A stretch of DNA of 36,897 nt from Ruminococcus sp. (GTDB lineage: Bacteria > Bacillota > Clostridia > Oscillospirales > Ruminococcaceae). A program made the translations under genes and the position numbers. Position 1 is the first letter of the stretch; each line of letters begins with the position of its first letter. The stretch is taken from assembly GCA_017543335.1 (NCBI GenBank), contig JAFYGE010000045.1:1-36897 (forward strand), in the 5' to 3' direction. Below the pieces are notes generated by a model. The model ran no database searches, was not told where the DNA came from, and saw only the letters and a list, made by a program, of their open reading frames with translations. Positions 16,766-26,072 of the stretch are shown piece after piece.

Positions 16766-17131
16766 TCAGATACTTTCGCCAATTATCTGCTTAGGCTCTA
16801 CGACCTTATTTTCAGATATTGTAACATTGTGTCCGACAACAGCGATGCCCCAATCGTCCCTGTTTTCAATATTTTCAGGACTTGTGCCTATCTTTGCACC
16901 GCTTTCGATAACGCTGTCGCTTCCTACTATTGCGTACTCAACTACAGCACCGGATTTGATAACAGTACCCGGCATGATTATACTATAGTTTACTGTAGCA
17001 CCTTCTTCGATAGTAACTCCGGAGAAGAGTATCGAGAAATCTACTGTTCCATCGATCTCGCTTCCTTCTGAGATCATTGAATTTTCTATATTTGCATTAT
17101 CGCCAACATACTGCGGCGGCATATTGTTATT
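16766..17131 (-). pseudogene. glgC: C-terminal part of glgC, cut off by an in-frame TGA
   Basis: This is the left-handed beta-helix and tail of ADP-glucose pyrophosphorylase: MPPQYVGDNANIENSMISEG, then hexapeptide repeats. It continues the N-terminal half in the same frame: ...WKIYS, TGA, Asn-Asn-Asn, MPPQY. In B. subtilis GlgC the same junction runs WRIYS into PPQY without a stop. The ATG at 17122 has no ribosome site, so independent translation is doubtful. The part ends with its own TGA and is followed by glgD. It is translated only if the stop is read through, or if the stop is a sequence error. Confidence 0.85.
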
Positions 17132-17992
17132 TCATGAATATATCTTCCAGCTTGGATCATAGAGATCAAGAGGTACACTTGGACTGAGAAGGTCCATATT
17201 AGCCTCCCAGAGAGAATCGAGAGTTCCAACGTCCTTCCAGTAGCCCTCGAACTCATATGCAAAGAGTCTCTGCTTATCACGCAGCATAGAAGTGATAATA
17301 TCCTTACCGAAGTCCTTTGACCATGATTCACCACGGTCACGCTTTGCATTAGCATCCTCTTCATTTTCAATGAGATACTTTTTAAGCTTATCCCAACTGA
17401 ACACATAAATACCCATTGAAGCAAGAGTAGACTTAGGCTCCTTGGGTTTTTCAACGAAATCTATTACCTGATTCTGATCGTCACATATCATGATACCAAA
17501 ACGTGAAGCCTCAGACTTAGGAACATCAATAACAGATATTGTACAATCTGCGTTATTAGCTATATGAAAGTCCACCATTTTGGAATAATCCATTTTATAT
17601 ATATGGTCACCGCCGAGAACTACTACATATTCAGGGTCATAACGCTCAATGAATCTCATATTCTGATAGATAGCATTAGCAGTACCCTCATACCATGAAG
17701 CACCTGCCTGAGTCTCGTAAGGCGGCAGAACATGGACACCGCCATTCATTTTGTCAAGGTCCCATGGCTGTCCGTTGCCTATATACTCATTAAGAACAAG
17801 CGGCTGATACTGTGTAAGTACGCCGACTGTATCTATACCGGAGTTTGTGCAGTTTGACAGAGGGAAATCAATAAGGCGATATTTACCGCCGTATGGAACT
17901 GCTGGTTTTGCCACATTCTTAGTCAATGCATATAATCTGCTTCCTTGTCCACCCGCAAGAAGCATAGCAACGACTCTTTTCTTTGTGTACAT
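17132..17992 (-). CDS. glgC: GlgC N-terminal catalytic part, truncated by TGA
   Basis: These 286 residues are the nucleotidyltransferase domain of glucose-1-phosphate adenylyltransferase, which makes ADP-glucose. The loop LAGGQGSRL (12-20), [23 protein letters not shown] with its catalytic Asp, [10 protein letters not shown] and GYWKDVGTL are intact. The protein stops at SWKIYS, just before the beta-helix that normally completes a protein of about 400 residues and mediates tetramer formation. The stop is a single TGA with no frameshift. TGA is a normal stop here (ybeY, the CYTH gene and the first feoA end with it), so recoding of the whole genome is unlikely. AGGAGG lies before the ATG, and glgB ends 29 bases upstream. 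Confidence 0.93.
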   Translation of the reverse strand: MYTKKRVVAMLLAGGQGSRLYALTKNVAKPAVPYGGKYRLIDFPLSNCTNSGIDTVGVLTQYQPLVLNEYIGNGQPWDLDKMNGGVHVLPPYETQAGASWYEGTANAIYQNMRFIERYDPEYVVVLGGDHIYKMDYSKMVDFHIANNADCTISVIDVPKSEASRFGIMICDDQNQVIDFVEKPKEPKSTLASMGIYVFSWDKLKKYLIENEEDANAKRDRGESWSKDFGKDIITSMLRDKQRLFAYEFEGYWKDVGTLDSLWEANMDLLSPSVPLDLYDPSWKIYS

Positions 17993-18021
17993 ATTATTCC
18001 TCCTAATAAATGATATAATTA

Positions 18022-20007
18022 TTACTTTTCAGCTTTGGCAGACTGCCTCGTCTTTGCCGGAGCTTTAGCCTTCTTTTCAGTATCAGAAGCTTTCTCAGTT
18101 TTAGGAGTTCTCTTCTTTACAGGAGAGAATTTCAGGTATATTACTGAGAGAGGAGCGAGGGTCATAGATATGCTGTCGTCGAATCCGTGCATACCTACAC
18201 TGTCTGATTTGAAGGACTTTTCTGTTATTCCCGATCCACCGTACTCTACGGCATCGGTATTGAATACAAGCTTATATCTTCCCTTAAACGGCACACCTAT
18301 ACGATAATCTCTGCGTTCAACAGGAACAAAATTACACACCGTTATTATTTCGTCCCCATTGTCATCTATACGCCTGAAGGCAATAACACTTTGCTTGTAA
18401 TCGTCATTTGATATCCAGCTGAATCCGCTCCATGAATCGTCATTCTGCCATAACGGAGAATTCTCGGTATAGAATTTATTCAGCTTTTCTGAAAATTTAA
18501 GAAGATTTCTATGGGATTCAAAATCCATAAGTCCCCAGTCGAGCTGTGACTTATAGTCCCATTCTTTCATTTGTCCGAATTCCTGACCCATAAACAAGAG
18601 CTTCTTACCCGGATGAGCCATCATATACGCAAGAAATGCACGATATGAAGCGAATTTCTGGTCATACTCGCCCGGCATCTTGTTTATCATCGAGCACTTT
18701 CCGTGAACTACCTCGTCATGTGATATTGGGAGTATATAGTTCTCGGAAAAAGCATAGAAGAACGAAAACGTAAGTTTATCGTGGTTGAATGCACGATAGA
18801 TAGGATCAAGAGACATATAACTGAGCATATCATTCATCCAGCCCATATTCCACTTGAAGTTGAAGCCGAGACCGCCGATATCAGTAGGCTTGGTAACAAG
18901 CGGCCATGCCGTTGATTCTTCAGCGATCATAAGAGCGTCCGGATGCTTGAGGAAAACAGCTTCATTGAGGTGCTTGAGGAACTCAACAGCCTCAAGGTTC
19001 TCGTTTCCGCCATAGATATTTGCAGCCCACTCTCCGTCACGTCTATCATAGTCCAGATAGAGCATCGAAGCGACTGCATCAACTCTAAGACCGTCCACAT
19101 GGAATTCATCGAACCAGTAATTTGCACTTGATATAAGGAACGAGCACACCTCTGCTTTTCCGTAATCAAAGACTCTGGTTCCCCATGCTTTATGCTCTTT
19201 TTTGCGGTCGTCAGTGTATTCATAGCAGCAGGTGCCGTCGAATTCATAGAGTCCCGCCTCATCCTTAGGGAAATGAGCAGGTACCCAGTCGAGGATCACA
19301 CCGATGCCGGCTTCGTGGAACATATCGATCATCATTCTGAGATCGTCAGGAGTTCCGTAGCGTGAAGTCGGGGCAAAATAGCCTGTGACCTGATAGCCCC
19401 ATGAGCCGTCGAACGGATATTCAGTAAGGGGCATGAACTCAACGTGGGTATATGACATTTTTTTAAGATATGGTATGATCTCTTTGGCAAAGGTAACATA
19501 GTCCATGTAAACATCATTGCCGTAATTTTTCCATGAGCTGAGGTGAACTTCGTATACATTCACCGGACTCTTGTAAATACTTTTGTCATGCTTCTCCGCA
19601 TACCAATCCTTGTCTTTCCATTCATAACTGCTTTCAAATATTTTAGAAGCAGTACCCGGACGGGTCTCGAAATGTGAGCCATAGGGATCGGCTTTGAGAA
19701 GCGTTCTTCCATCCTTTGTTTCGATGCTGTACTTGTAAGCGTCGAACTGTTTAAGCTTGGAGATCTCAGTCTCCCATACACCGTCTGCGATGAGAGTCAT
19801 AGGATTTTTAGTTCTATCCCACTCGTTAAAATCACCGACAACAGATATGCTTACAGCATTAGGGGCCCAAACTCTGAAAATGAAGCTGCGGCCTCTGCCC
19901 TTTTTCTTGGAGTGAACTCCGAAGAATTTGTATGACTCGTAGTTTTTTCCCTGGTAGAACAGATACAGCGGAAAATCATTTTGATTTGAATTTGTAGTAA
20001 CTGACAT
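18022..20007 (-). CDS. glgB: 1,4-alpha-glucan branching enzyme (GH13)
   Basis: The 661-residue enzyme makes alpha-1,6 branches in glycogen. An N-terminal CBM48-like domain ([20 protein letters not shown], 44-63) precedes the GH13 barrel: LDWVPAHF (239-246), [10 protein letters not shown] with nucleophile Asp310, IAEESTAWP with the acid Glu near 363, and SHDEVVHGK with Asp431. A C-terminal beta domain follows. After it comes a basic tail of about 30 residues rich in Lys, Ala, Thr and Pro, not typical of GlgB, perhaps for binding glucan or nucleic acid. AGGAGG stands before the ATG. It is first in the glycogen operon, with a promoter at 20032-20060. Confidence 0.97.
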   Translation of the reverse strand: MSVTTNSNQNDFPLYLFYQGKNYESYKFFGVHSKKKGRGRSFIFRVWAPNAVSISVVGDFNEWDRTKNPMTLIADGVWETEISKLKQFDAYKYSIETKDGRTLLKADPYGSHFETRPGTASKIFESSYEWKDKDWYAEKHDKSIYKSPVNVYEVHLSSWKNYGNDVYMDYVTFAKEIIPYLKKMSYTHVEFMPLTEYPFDGSWGYQVTGYFAPTSRYGTPDDLRMMIDMFHEAGIGVILDWVPAHFPKDEAGLYEFDGTCCYEYTDDRKKEHKAWGTRVFDYGKAEVCSFLISSANYWFDEFHVDGLRVDAVASMLYLDYDRRDGEWAANIYGGNENLEAVEFLKHLNEAVFLKHPDALMIAEESTAWPLVTKPTDIGGLGFNFKWNMGWMNDMLSYMSLDPIYRAFNHDKLTFSFFYAFSENYILPISHDEVVHGKCSMINKMPGEYDQKFASYRAFLAYMMAHPGKKLLFMGQEFGQMKEWDYKSQLDWGLMDFESHRNLLKFSEKLNKFYTENSPLWQNDDSWSGFSWISNDDYKQSVIAFRRIDDNGDEIITVCNFVPVERRDYRIGVPFKGRYKLVFNTDAVEYGGSGITEKSFKSDSVGMHGFDDSISMTLAPLSVIYLKFSPVKKRTPKTEKASDTEKKAKAPAKTRQSAKAEK

Positions 20008-20031
20008 AATTTAGCCTCCTTTGCTATTTAC

Positions 20032-20060
20032 ATTTTATCAGAAATTGCCGATTTATTCAA
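20032..20060 (-). promoter_or_regulatory. Promoter of the glycogen operon
   Basis: On the minus strand TTGAAT (20055-20060) and TAAAAT (20032-20037) are separated by 17 bp, about 25-50 bases before the glgB ATG. Both boxes are off consensus, as expected for a regulated promoter. No cre-like or GTTAG-type site is apparent in 20008-20178. Confidence 0.5.
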
Positions 20061-20178
20061 GCTTTTTTGCCAAATGTGATAAAATTTCATACGTTATACT
20101 AATTATCGGACGCTTATTTAGTGCACATTGCTGACCGGATATGGTTAAATCTTTACATTCATTGTTAAAATGTACACA

Positions 20179-22428
20179 TTATCGTGTCGGATTTGTTCTT
20201 ACAGCTTTTATACCTATCACAGTAACATCGTCACTTCTCACATTAGGGTTAAAGACCTCTGCCTTTCTGCAAATTTCATCGACAATTCTTTTGAGGTCGC
20301 TGTCGCTAAGGAGCAATTCTTTTATGAATCGGTATTCGTGTTCACAAATGCCGTCTGAAAACATTATTATTATGTCACCTTCTTCAAAATCGCATCTGCG
20401 TGAATAAGCTTCGGATTCCTCATATATCCCTATCGGGAAAGTCGGCTGAGCTATCTTAATAACGTTTCCTCTGTGGCGGATTATAGTTGCTGCTGCACCG
20501 GATTTTATCAGTGTAAGTTCACAGGTATCAAGGTCAACGCTGACCGCATCAAGAGTTGCAAATGTTTCCTCTCCGGACTTAGTGAACATTATAGAATTTA
20601 TGAGCTTTATTGCGGAATTATGCTCTACTCCGCTGCTTACCAGTCTTTTGAACATACGTACTACAAGTCTTGACTCAACCGCTGCATCATGTCCGCTGCC
20701 CATTCCGTCTGAGAGCACCACGTATGCCGAGCCCATTCCGTCATTGAAAACAAGCGATGTATCGCCGTTTTCTTTTGAACCTCCGGCACATACAGCTGCT
20801 CCATAGACCTGAAGTGAATATTCCGGCTTTTCAAACACACGTATCCTCATTTCACGTCCGGAGTAGACCGGTCCGGATATATCAAGAGGCAGACGAAGTT
20901 CGTCAGAAATAAGGTCGCATATCCTTCCGCATTTATCCGGTAAAGCTGATGCCTTGAAGTATATTTCTGCTAAAAATCTGTTCTTTGAGTTATAGTACGC
21001 AATGACGTTCACTGGTGAATATCCGAACTTCACAAGCTTCTCTCTTATGACCTTGCTGACCGGTGCAGAATAGCGTACATCAAGACGCTCTCCGGCAGAA
21101 TCAACTATCTCCTCAGTCATTTTCATATGCTCCGCAAGAAGTTTCCGACTTTCGGAATATCTCATTTCAAGGAGCTTCACGGCAGTTCTCTCCTTGACGC
21201 ATTGCTCAAAGCTTCTGCACAGCTCATCCTTTTTAAGACAATCATGCAGCTCATACGGGAAGTTTTCCTTTGAGAACTCGCTTAGTTCAGCCATTTTCCT
21301 GAAACCAGTCTCAGTATCATCACGTTCAGTCTTCCAGCAGGTCAGTCTTTTATAGCATTTTTTGCACACCTCTTCACTGCATCTTCCGACCATATCATGG
21401 TCACTTTTTTTGACTGTAAGGAGCTCCGCAATTTTCTCCGATTCTTTTCTGACAGCCCCTATAGAATCCGACAAAAAACTCATTCTTGAATTAATTATAT
21501 CCGGAAGTGCAGCGGTGTTTTCCTCCGATACTATCACCCATTTATCAGAATAATACGGTGCGAACACGAGAAATAATCCGGTTCCGCACAGTATATTCAT
21601 CATATTTTCAACACTGTTTATCGTAACTCCCGTGAGTACCATAAGCATAAAATTAAGACCTATAAAAAGTCCGGCTGCTGCATTTATCTTTCGCTGATAA
21701 AAATATCCCGTAATAAGTCCGGCAGCCGGAAGCAGTACAATAGTCATGCCTGCTTCTGTATCTGCGAGAAAAGCACTGCAAGTTGTCAGTGCACCGCATA
21801 GTACTCCGCCTGTGTGACGATAAAAATATGCAGCCGCAAGTGTAACTGCCGCTCCGAAAACGATTCCCGGATTCAGCACAGGCATTTTAACGGTGCAGAG
21901 TGCGGCTGTTATCAAAGTATATGACACCGCATATGCACAGCCTGAAATCCCCGTCAGATCGATCGACCTTCTATGTCTTACTCCTGAAAATATCATGGCA
22001 AGAGAAGCAGCAGAAGCTCCGGAGAGTATGCCGTAGAAAACATAAAATATCAGTTTATATAATACTTCGCCTATCAGAGCTGATACTGCTGCTCCAGATG
22101 TAAAAACAGCAAGTCCGGTGATGATACCTGAAAATTTCGGGTCACGTTTAGGCTCCGAAAACATCTTTGCTATCACTATAAACAGCATAGCTCCTATTTT
22201 GACTATATTCCGTCCTATACTGCGTTTAAGTATGCAATGGACAAGACTTCCTGTAAGTACAGCCGCAGCATTCGGAAGTCCCAGACCTCCTGCAAGGGAT
22301 ATGTCGGCAAATGAGGCAACTCCTGCCATATCAGTACTGGAAAGCCAGAAGCCTGCCGCTGCTGAGAGTAAAAATCCTGCTAAAAATCTGAAAGTTGAAT
22401 CGTCTATGTATTTTCTTATCCTTTCCAT
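20179..22428 (-). CDS. spoIIE: Stage II sporulation protein E, membrane PP2C phosphatase
   Basis: The protein has 749 residues. About ten hydrophobic helices cover the first 310. A central regulatory region contains a CxxxxCKKCYKRLTCW cluster. The C-terminal PP2C phosphatase has SDGMGSGHDAA, MFSDGICE and RSDDVTVIGIK as metal-binding Asp motifs. In spore formers SpoIIE dephosphorylates SpoIIAA to free sigma-F and acts at the polar septum. The length is slightly below B. subtilis SpoIIE. The ATG at 22428 has AGGTGAT seven bases away; the GTG nine bases earlier lies inside that ribosome site and is rejected. It stands alone, after a promoter with unusually long spacing. Its presence suggests the cell can sporulate or descends from a sporulator. 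Confidence 0.95.
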   Translation of the reverse strand: MERIRKYIDDSTFRFLAGFLLSAAAGFWLSSTDMAGVASFADISLAGGLGLPNAAAVLTGSLVHCILKRSIGRNIVKIGAMLFIVIAKMFSEPKRDPKFSGIITGLAVFTSGAAVSALIGEVLYKLIFYVFYGILSGASAASLAMIFSGVRHRRSIDLTGISGCAYAVSYTLITAALCTVKMPVLNPGIVFGAAVTLAAAYFYRHTGGVLCGALTTCSAFLADTEAGMTIVLLPAAGLITGYFYQRKINAAAGLFIGLNFMLMVLTGVTINSVENMMNILCGTGLFLVFAPYYSDKWVIVSEENTAALPDIINSRMSFLSDSIGAVRKESEKIAELLTVKKSDHDMVGRCSEEVCKKCYKRLTCWKTERDDTETGFRKMAELSEFSKENFPYELHDCLKKDELCRSFEQCVKERTAVKLLEMRYSESRKLLAEHMKMTEEIVDSAGERLDVRYSAPVSKVIREKLVKFGYSPVNVIAYYNSKNRFLAEIYFKASALPDKCGRICDLISDELRLPLDISGPVYSGREMRIRVFEKPEYSLQVYGAAVCAGGSKENGDTSLVFNDGMGSAYVVLSDGMGSGHDAAVESRLVVRMFKRLVSSGVEHNSAIKLINSIMFTKSGEETFATLDAVSVDLDTCELTLIKSGAAATIIRHRGNVIKIAQPTFPIGIYEESEAYSRRCDFEEGDIIIMFSDGICEHEYRFIKELLLSDSDLKRIVDEICRKAEVFNPNVRSDDVTVIGIKAVRTNPTR

Positions 22429-22460
22429 TTGTATCACCTTTCCAAATTAATTTACATTCA

Positions 22461-22493
22461 ATTATAACATTTTTAAAAGGCGATAATTGTCAT
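22461..22493 (-). promoter_or_regulatory. Candidate Spo0A-type promoter of spoIIE
   Basis: On the minus strand ATGACA (22488-22493) and TATAAT (22461-22466) are separated by 21 bp. The spacing is too long for a normal sigma-A promoter but is the spacing I recall for the Spo0A-activated spoIIE promoter of B. subtilis. With 17-bp spacing the -35 would be CAATTA. A clear Spo0A box was not seen. Confidence 0.45.
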
Positions 22494-22529
22494 TTTTCAG
22501 GAGTCATTTCTTTATGTGTTAATTTTATA

Positions 22530-22558
22530 TTGACACTAAAAGTCCGCTGTGCTATAAT
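22530..22558 (+). promoter_or_regulatory. Promoter of the 212-aa unknown gene
   Basis: Perfect TTGACA (22530-22535) and perfect TATAAT (22553-22558) with 17 bp between. Transcription would start near 22565, with GGAGGG at 22578-22583 before the ATG. This is an unusually strong promoter for an unknown gene. Confidence 0.85.
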
Positions 22559-22591
22559 TTACCTTAATAATTCATATGGAGGGATGATAAA

Positions 22592-23230
22592 ATGCAAGAT
22601 AATGATAAAAATACAAATCCGTCAAAAGCTCCGGAGCAAAAACTAACTCCGGAAGAAGCTGAAAAAAAGGTTGCTGAAATGTTCGCACTTGCAAGTCCTT
22701 CCAATAAAAATGATAAAAAGAAGAAAAAGGAAAAAGCATCTTCCAACGAAACTTTTACGCCTTATAATTTGCCTGAAACACAAGCAAGTTTATCCAAAAC
22801 AGATAATTACAGCACTTCAAAAAAAGAGCCTAAAAGTAAAAAAGAGGACATTGTTAACGAAAAGGTCATGTCGCTCACCAAATTGACTGAAAGTGAGCTG
22901 AAACCAGATGAAGCTGAAAAAAAGATAGCTGAGCTGTTTGCAGTCGCAAGCACACAAAATCCTCATTCCAAGTCAAAGGGATCTAACCTGTCTGACACAA
23001 GCTTAGAGATAATAATACTCGAACTTATCTCGATCCTTCTTTTTGCTGCTGCAAGAAACTCCGACACACTTTGGGTATTCTCTCCGGTCGCAATATTTTT
23101 GCCCGTACTGCTGGGAATCGGGTACAGGATATATCGATACCAGTACACTTTAAAAGAAGCTGCTTCAAGATGCAAACTCCATATGGTAATATCTGCATTC
23201 TTTTATATATGCGTCATTCTTTCAGTATAA
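22592..23230 (+). CDS. Unknown membrane protein with a duplicated helical motif
   Basis: I do not recognise this 212-residue protein. Residues 1-135 are hydrophilic, Lys/Ser/Thr-rich and probably disordered. They hold two copies of one motif: LTPEEAEKKVAEMFALAS at 18-35 and LKPDEAEKKIAELFAVAS at 103-120. Each should form an amphipathic helix. Residues about 137-212 hold three hydrophobic helices with a short basic loop (RYQYTLKEAASRCK). The N-terminus is likely cytosolic. The gene is divergent from spoIIE, with a perfect promoter of its own and a terminator shared with ksgA. The two helices could be docking peptides for a cytosolic partner, a guess from the repeat alone. Confidence 0.85.
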   Translation: MQDNDKNTNPSKAPEQKLTPEEAEKKVAEMFALASPSNKNDKKKKKEKASSNETFTPYNLPETQASLSKTDNYSTSKKEPKSKKEDIVNEKVMSLTKLTESELKPDEAEKKIAELFAVASTQNPHSKSKGSNLSDTSLEIIILELISILLFAAARNSDTLWVFSPVAIFLPVLLGIGYRIYRYQYTLKEAASRCKLHMVISAFFYICVILSV

Positions 23231-23251
23231 TTCCGGTACAGCAATATAATT

Positions 23252-23293
23252 AAAAATCCTGAGATCAGCTGCAAACTGCTCTCAGGATTTTTT
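23252..23293. terminator. Bidirectional terminator shared with ksgA
   Basis: AAAAATCCTGAGA and TCTCAGGATTTTT close a 15-base loop. The A-run on one side and T-run on the other serve both the plus-strand unknown gene and the minus-strand operon ending in ksgA. Confidence 0.88.
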
Positions 23294-23309
23294 ACGTATC
23301 ACGACACGA

Positions 23310-24179
23310 TCACTCTACTGCATCGTTTTTCTTTTTAAGTTCAACTGCAAAACGGATAAGCTCATCCATGTCAAGCTCTTCAAGTCTTGCACTCCGGCTG
23401 AGTCCCATTTCTTCAAGCGTAGCATATATCTTATCTTTCGGTATCCCAGCCATTGAGGAAAGTGCATTTGCTGCGGTCTTTCTTCTCTGAGAAAATCCGC
23501 TTCTGACTATCCTGAAAAAGAACTTCTCATTCTCTTCATCAAGTTTCGGCTCAGGATGAGGGTCTATTCTTATGACAGCGGAGTCCACATTAGGTGCAGG
23601 CATGAAGCTTCCCCTTGATACATTGAAGACCGTCCTCACTGTACCATAATAATTTACCGCAACTGTTATCGCTCCGGACTCTCTTGAACCTACTTTAGCA
23701 CAAAGTCTCTGAGCAGCTTCCTTCTGCACCATGACCGTTATCGAGTCGACCGGCAGTCTGCTTTCCAGCAGAAGCATCAGTACAGGCGAAGTGATATAAT
23801 AAGGCAGATTCGCACATACAGCTGCTTTAAGTCCGGCAAACTCCTCCCTTATAATCTTATGAAGATCACATTTCATAACATCTTCGTTGAATATTTTTAT
23901 ATTGTCGTACTCTGCAAGAGTTTCATCAAGGATAGGCAGAAGTCTGCTGTCTATCTCAACAGCACACACCTTGTCGGCACGTTTAGCAAGCTCGGCAGTC
24001 AGAACACCTATTCCTGTACCTATCTCGATTATGCCATACCCCGGCTGAGCGTTGCCGTTTTCAGCTATTTTAGGACATATATCAGGATTTATTATAAAAT
24101 TCTGACCAAGTCCCTTTGAGAAGCTGAACCCGTGTTTAGAGAGTATCTCTTTAACAGTTCCGATGTTTGTAAGTATCAT
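23310..24179 (-). CDS. rsmA: 16S rRNA dimethyladenosine transferase (RsmA)
   Basis: The protein (also called KsgA) dimethylates two adjacent adenosines near the 3' end of 16S rRNA. It has 289 residues. Landmarks are GLGQNFIINP (23-32), the SAM loop IEIGTGIGVLT (51-61), VEIDSRL (75-81), the catalytic NLPYYIT (124-130) and FSQRRKTAANAL in the C-terminal domain. The ATG at 24179 has GGAGG nine bases away and matches the family N-terminus; the frame runs on upstream but that part overlaps the previous gene. It is last in the long minus-strand gene block and starts four bases after the preceding stop. Confidence 0.96.
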   Translation of the reverse strand: MILTNIGTVKEILSKHGFSFSKGLGQNFIINPDICPKIAENGNAQPGYGIIEIGTGIGVLTAELAKRADKVCAVEIDSRLLPILDETLAEYDNIKIFNEDVMKCDLHKIIREEFAGLKAAVCANLPYYITSPVLMLLLESRLPVDSITVMVQKEAAQRLCAKVGSRESGAITVAVNYYGTVRTVFNVSRGSFMPAPNVDSAVIRIDPHPEPKLDEENEKFFFRIVRSGFSQRRKTAANALSSMAGIPKDKIYATLEEMGLSRSARLEELDMDELIRFAVELKKKNDAVE

Positions 24180-24183
24180 CCGG

Positions 24184-24453
24184 TCAATCCTCCGCTTTGT
24201 GACGCTGCTTCTGAGCAAATTCGCTCTGTTTTGCGTCATTTAGTTTATTCATATCATTCACAAGATAATCCGCAGACCTGAAGGCTCTCTGAAAATCAGT
24301 GTCACTGAAATAACATTTAAGGTCAACAAAATCTCCGTCAATTATAATGTCCAATTGTCTTATCTGTCGGCCGGGATATTTTTCTCCGGCATACTTAATA
24401 TAAGCGTCCAATTCTTTTCTTTCAAGTTCTCCGCCAATAACATTGATCTTCAT
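24184..24453 (-). CDS. Small unknown protein before ksgA
   Basis: The protein has 89 residues from an ATG with AAGGAGG. It appears soluble and charged, with a likely beta-alpha-beta start (MKINVIGGELERKELDAYIK) and a hydrophilic helical end. The motif IDGDFVDLKCYFSD in the middle could be a beta hairpin. I do not recognise the family. It is tightly packed between an FAD enzyme gene and ksgA, its stop codon lying inside the ksgA ribosome site, so it is surely translated. A ribosome- or RNA-linked role would fit the neighbour only by association. Confidence 0.8.
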   Translation of the reverse strand: MKINVIGGELERKELDAYIKYAGEKYPGRQIRQLDIIIDGDFVDLKCYFSDTDFQRAFRSADYLVNDMNKLNDAKQSEFAQKQRHKAED

Positions 24454-24482
24454 AGTTCTCCTCCTTATCATAAACGAATGTT

Positions 24483-26072
24483 TTATTTTTTCAATCTTTC
24501 GATAACAGCTTCTGCACATTTCATGCCGTCAACTGCTGCTGACACTATTCCTCCGGCATAACCTGCTCCCTCGCCGCATGGGAAAAGTCCGCTCAGAGAT
24601 ACCGACTGTGCTCCATCTCCACGGTCTATCCTTACAGGCGAGCTGCTTCTGCTCTCTATACCTGTCAGCAGAGCATCCGGAGCATCAAAGCCTTTTATCA
24701 TCCTTCCCATTTCCGGTATGCCGAGTTTCAGCGACTCAACAGCAAAATCCGGCAGATACTCCTCCGGAGATGCGTGCTTTACGGAAGGCGTGTAAGATGG
24801 TCTTAAACTTCCTGTGTGTTCTGTAGTTTCTCCGCTGAGAAATTCACCTACTGTGATAACCGGAGCACTATAGTCCGAACCGCCTGCAATAAATGCTTTT
24901 TCCTCAAGTTCTCTCTGAAACCACATACCTGCAAGCGGATGTTCGCTGCCGTAATCAGAAGTATTTATATTCACCAGAAGTGCACTGTTTGAATTTTCTG
25001 CATCTCTCGCAAAACAGCTCATTCCGTTTACGGCAAGTCTCCCCTCTTCCGAGGACGCTGCTACGACCTCTCCGCCCGGACACATACAGAAAGTATACAA
25101 AGTACGTCCGTTAGGAAGATGTGCAACGAGCTTATAGTCCGCAGCTTTAAGTGCCGGATGTCCGGCAAAATCGCCGTACATAGCCTTATCTATATCAGTA
25201 CGCTTATGCTCGATACGCACTCCCACAGCAAAATTCTTCTGTGAAAGACTTATCTTATTTTGATACAGCAGCTCGAAAACATCTCTTGCACTGTGACCTG
25301 TAGCAAGTATAACATTATCCGTTTCAATTGTATCAACTTCGCCGCCGTGCTCATATTGAACAGACCTTATCGTTCCATTCTCCGAGCTATAACCACAAAA
25401 TCTTGACCTGAAACGTACCTCTCCGCCAAGACTTATGACACGCTCCCTTAGATTTTTAACAACTTCTCTGAGCTTGTCAGTACCGATGTGCGGCTTAGCA
25501 AGTATTTTTATCTCATCAGGTGCTCCGAACTCCACAAGCTTTTCAAAGACCCAGCCTATCCGCTTATCTTTGATGCCGGTAGTCAGCTTGCCGTCAGAGA
25601 AAGTACCTGCTCCGCCCTCGCCGAACTGTATATTGCACTCGGTATCAAGCTTACCGGAAGTGCGGAATTCGTCGACCGCTTTACACCGTGAGTCAACATC
25701 TCCGCCTCTTTCAAGGACTATAGGTCTTGCTCCAGCCATAGCAAGCACTAATGCCGCAAACATTCCGGCAGGTCCGAATCCAACTATTACCGGACGTCTT
25801 TCCGGTGACGGTACTTTATCTGTCACATACTTGTATTTCTCGATTTTTGAAGCATTTTTCAGACTTTTCAAAAGTCTGTCCTCATTTTTAGCTTCAATGT
25901 CGACCGATATTATAAAATGAACATCTTTTTTCTTTCGTGCATCTACCGACTTTTTTGAAAGCTTTACACTTTTTATGAGCTTCGGCGATATACGAAATTT
26001 TCTGATACACAGCTCTTTCAGTCCCGACATATCAAAATCAAGCGGTACACTTATATTTGCGACCCTTATCAT
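24483..26072 (-). CDS. FAD-dependent dehydrogenase (COG2509-type)
   Basis: The 529-residue protein has an N-terminal extension of about 85 residues (KSVKLSKKSVDARKKKD region) before the dinucleotide loop VGFGPAGMFAALVLA (97-111) and the acidic strand end IVLERGG. CNIQFGEGGAGTFSDGKL and ILATGHSARDVFELL follow, and PCGEGAGYAGGIVSAAVDG near the C-terminus binds FAD. This is the layout of the uncharacterised FAD dehydrogenase group COG2509, widespread in anaerobes. The substrate is unknown. Its ATG overlaps the stop of the preceding FAD gene (ATGA), so the two flavoproteins are translationally coupled. Confidence 0.9.
   Translation of the reverse strand: MIRVANISVPLDFDMSGLKELCIRKFRISPKLIKSVKLSKKSVDARKKKDVHFIISVDIEAKNEDRLLKSLKNASKIEKYKYVTDKVPSPERRPVIVGFGPAGMFAALVLAMAGARPIVLERGGDVDSRCKAVDEFRTSGKLDTECNIQFGEGGAGTFSDGKLTTGIKDKRIGWVFEKLVEFGAPDEIKILAKPHIGTDKLREVVKNLRERVISLGGEVRFRSRFCGYSSENGTIRSVQYEHGGEVDTIETDNVILATGHSARDVFELLYQNKISLSQKNFAVGVRIEHKRTDIDKAMYGDFAGHPALKAADYKLVAHLPNGRTLYTFCMCPGGEVVAASSEEGRLAVNGMSCFARDAENSNSALLVNINTSDYGSEHPLAGMWFQRELEEKAFIAGGSDYSAPVITVGEFLSGETTEHTGSLRPSYTPSVKHASPEEYLPDFAVESLKLGIPEMGRMIKGFDAPDALLTGIESRSSSPVRIDRGDGAQSVSLSGLFPCGEGAGYAGGIVSAAVDGMKCAEAVIERLKK

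Noticed and set aside
17132-17134. Selenocysteine at the glgC TGA
   Set aside because: No convincing SECIS hairpin follows, only a small imperfect stem, and the position is a domain linker rather than a redox site.
22429-22437. GTG start for spoIIE
   Set aside because: The GTG lies within the AGGTGAT ribosome site that serves the ATG at 22428.
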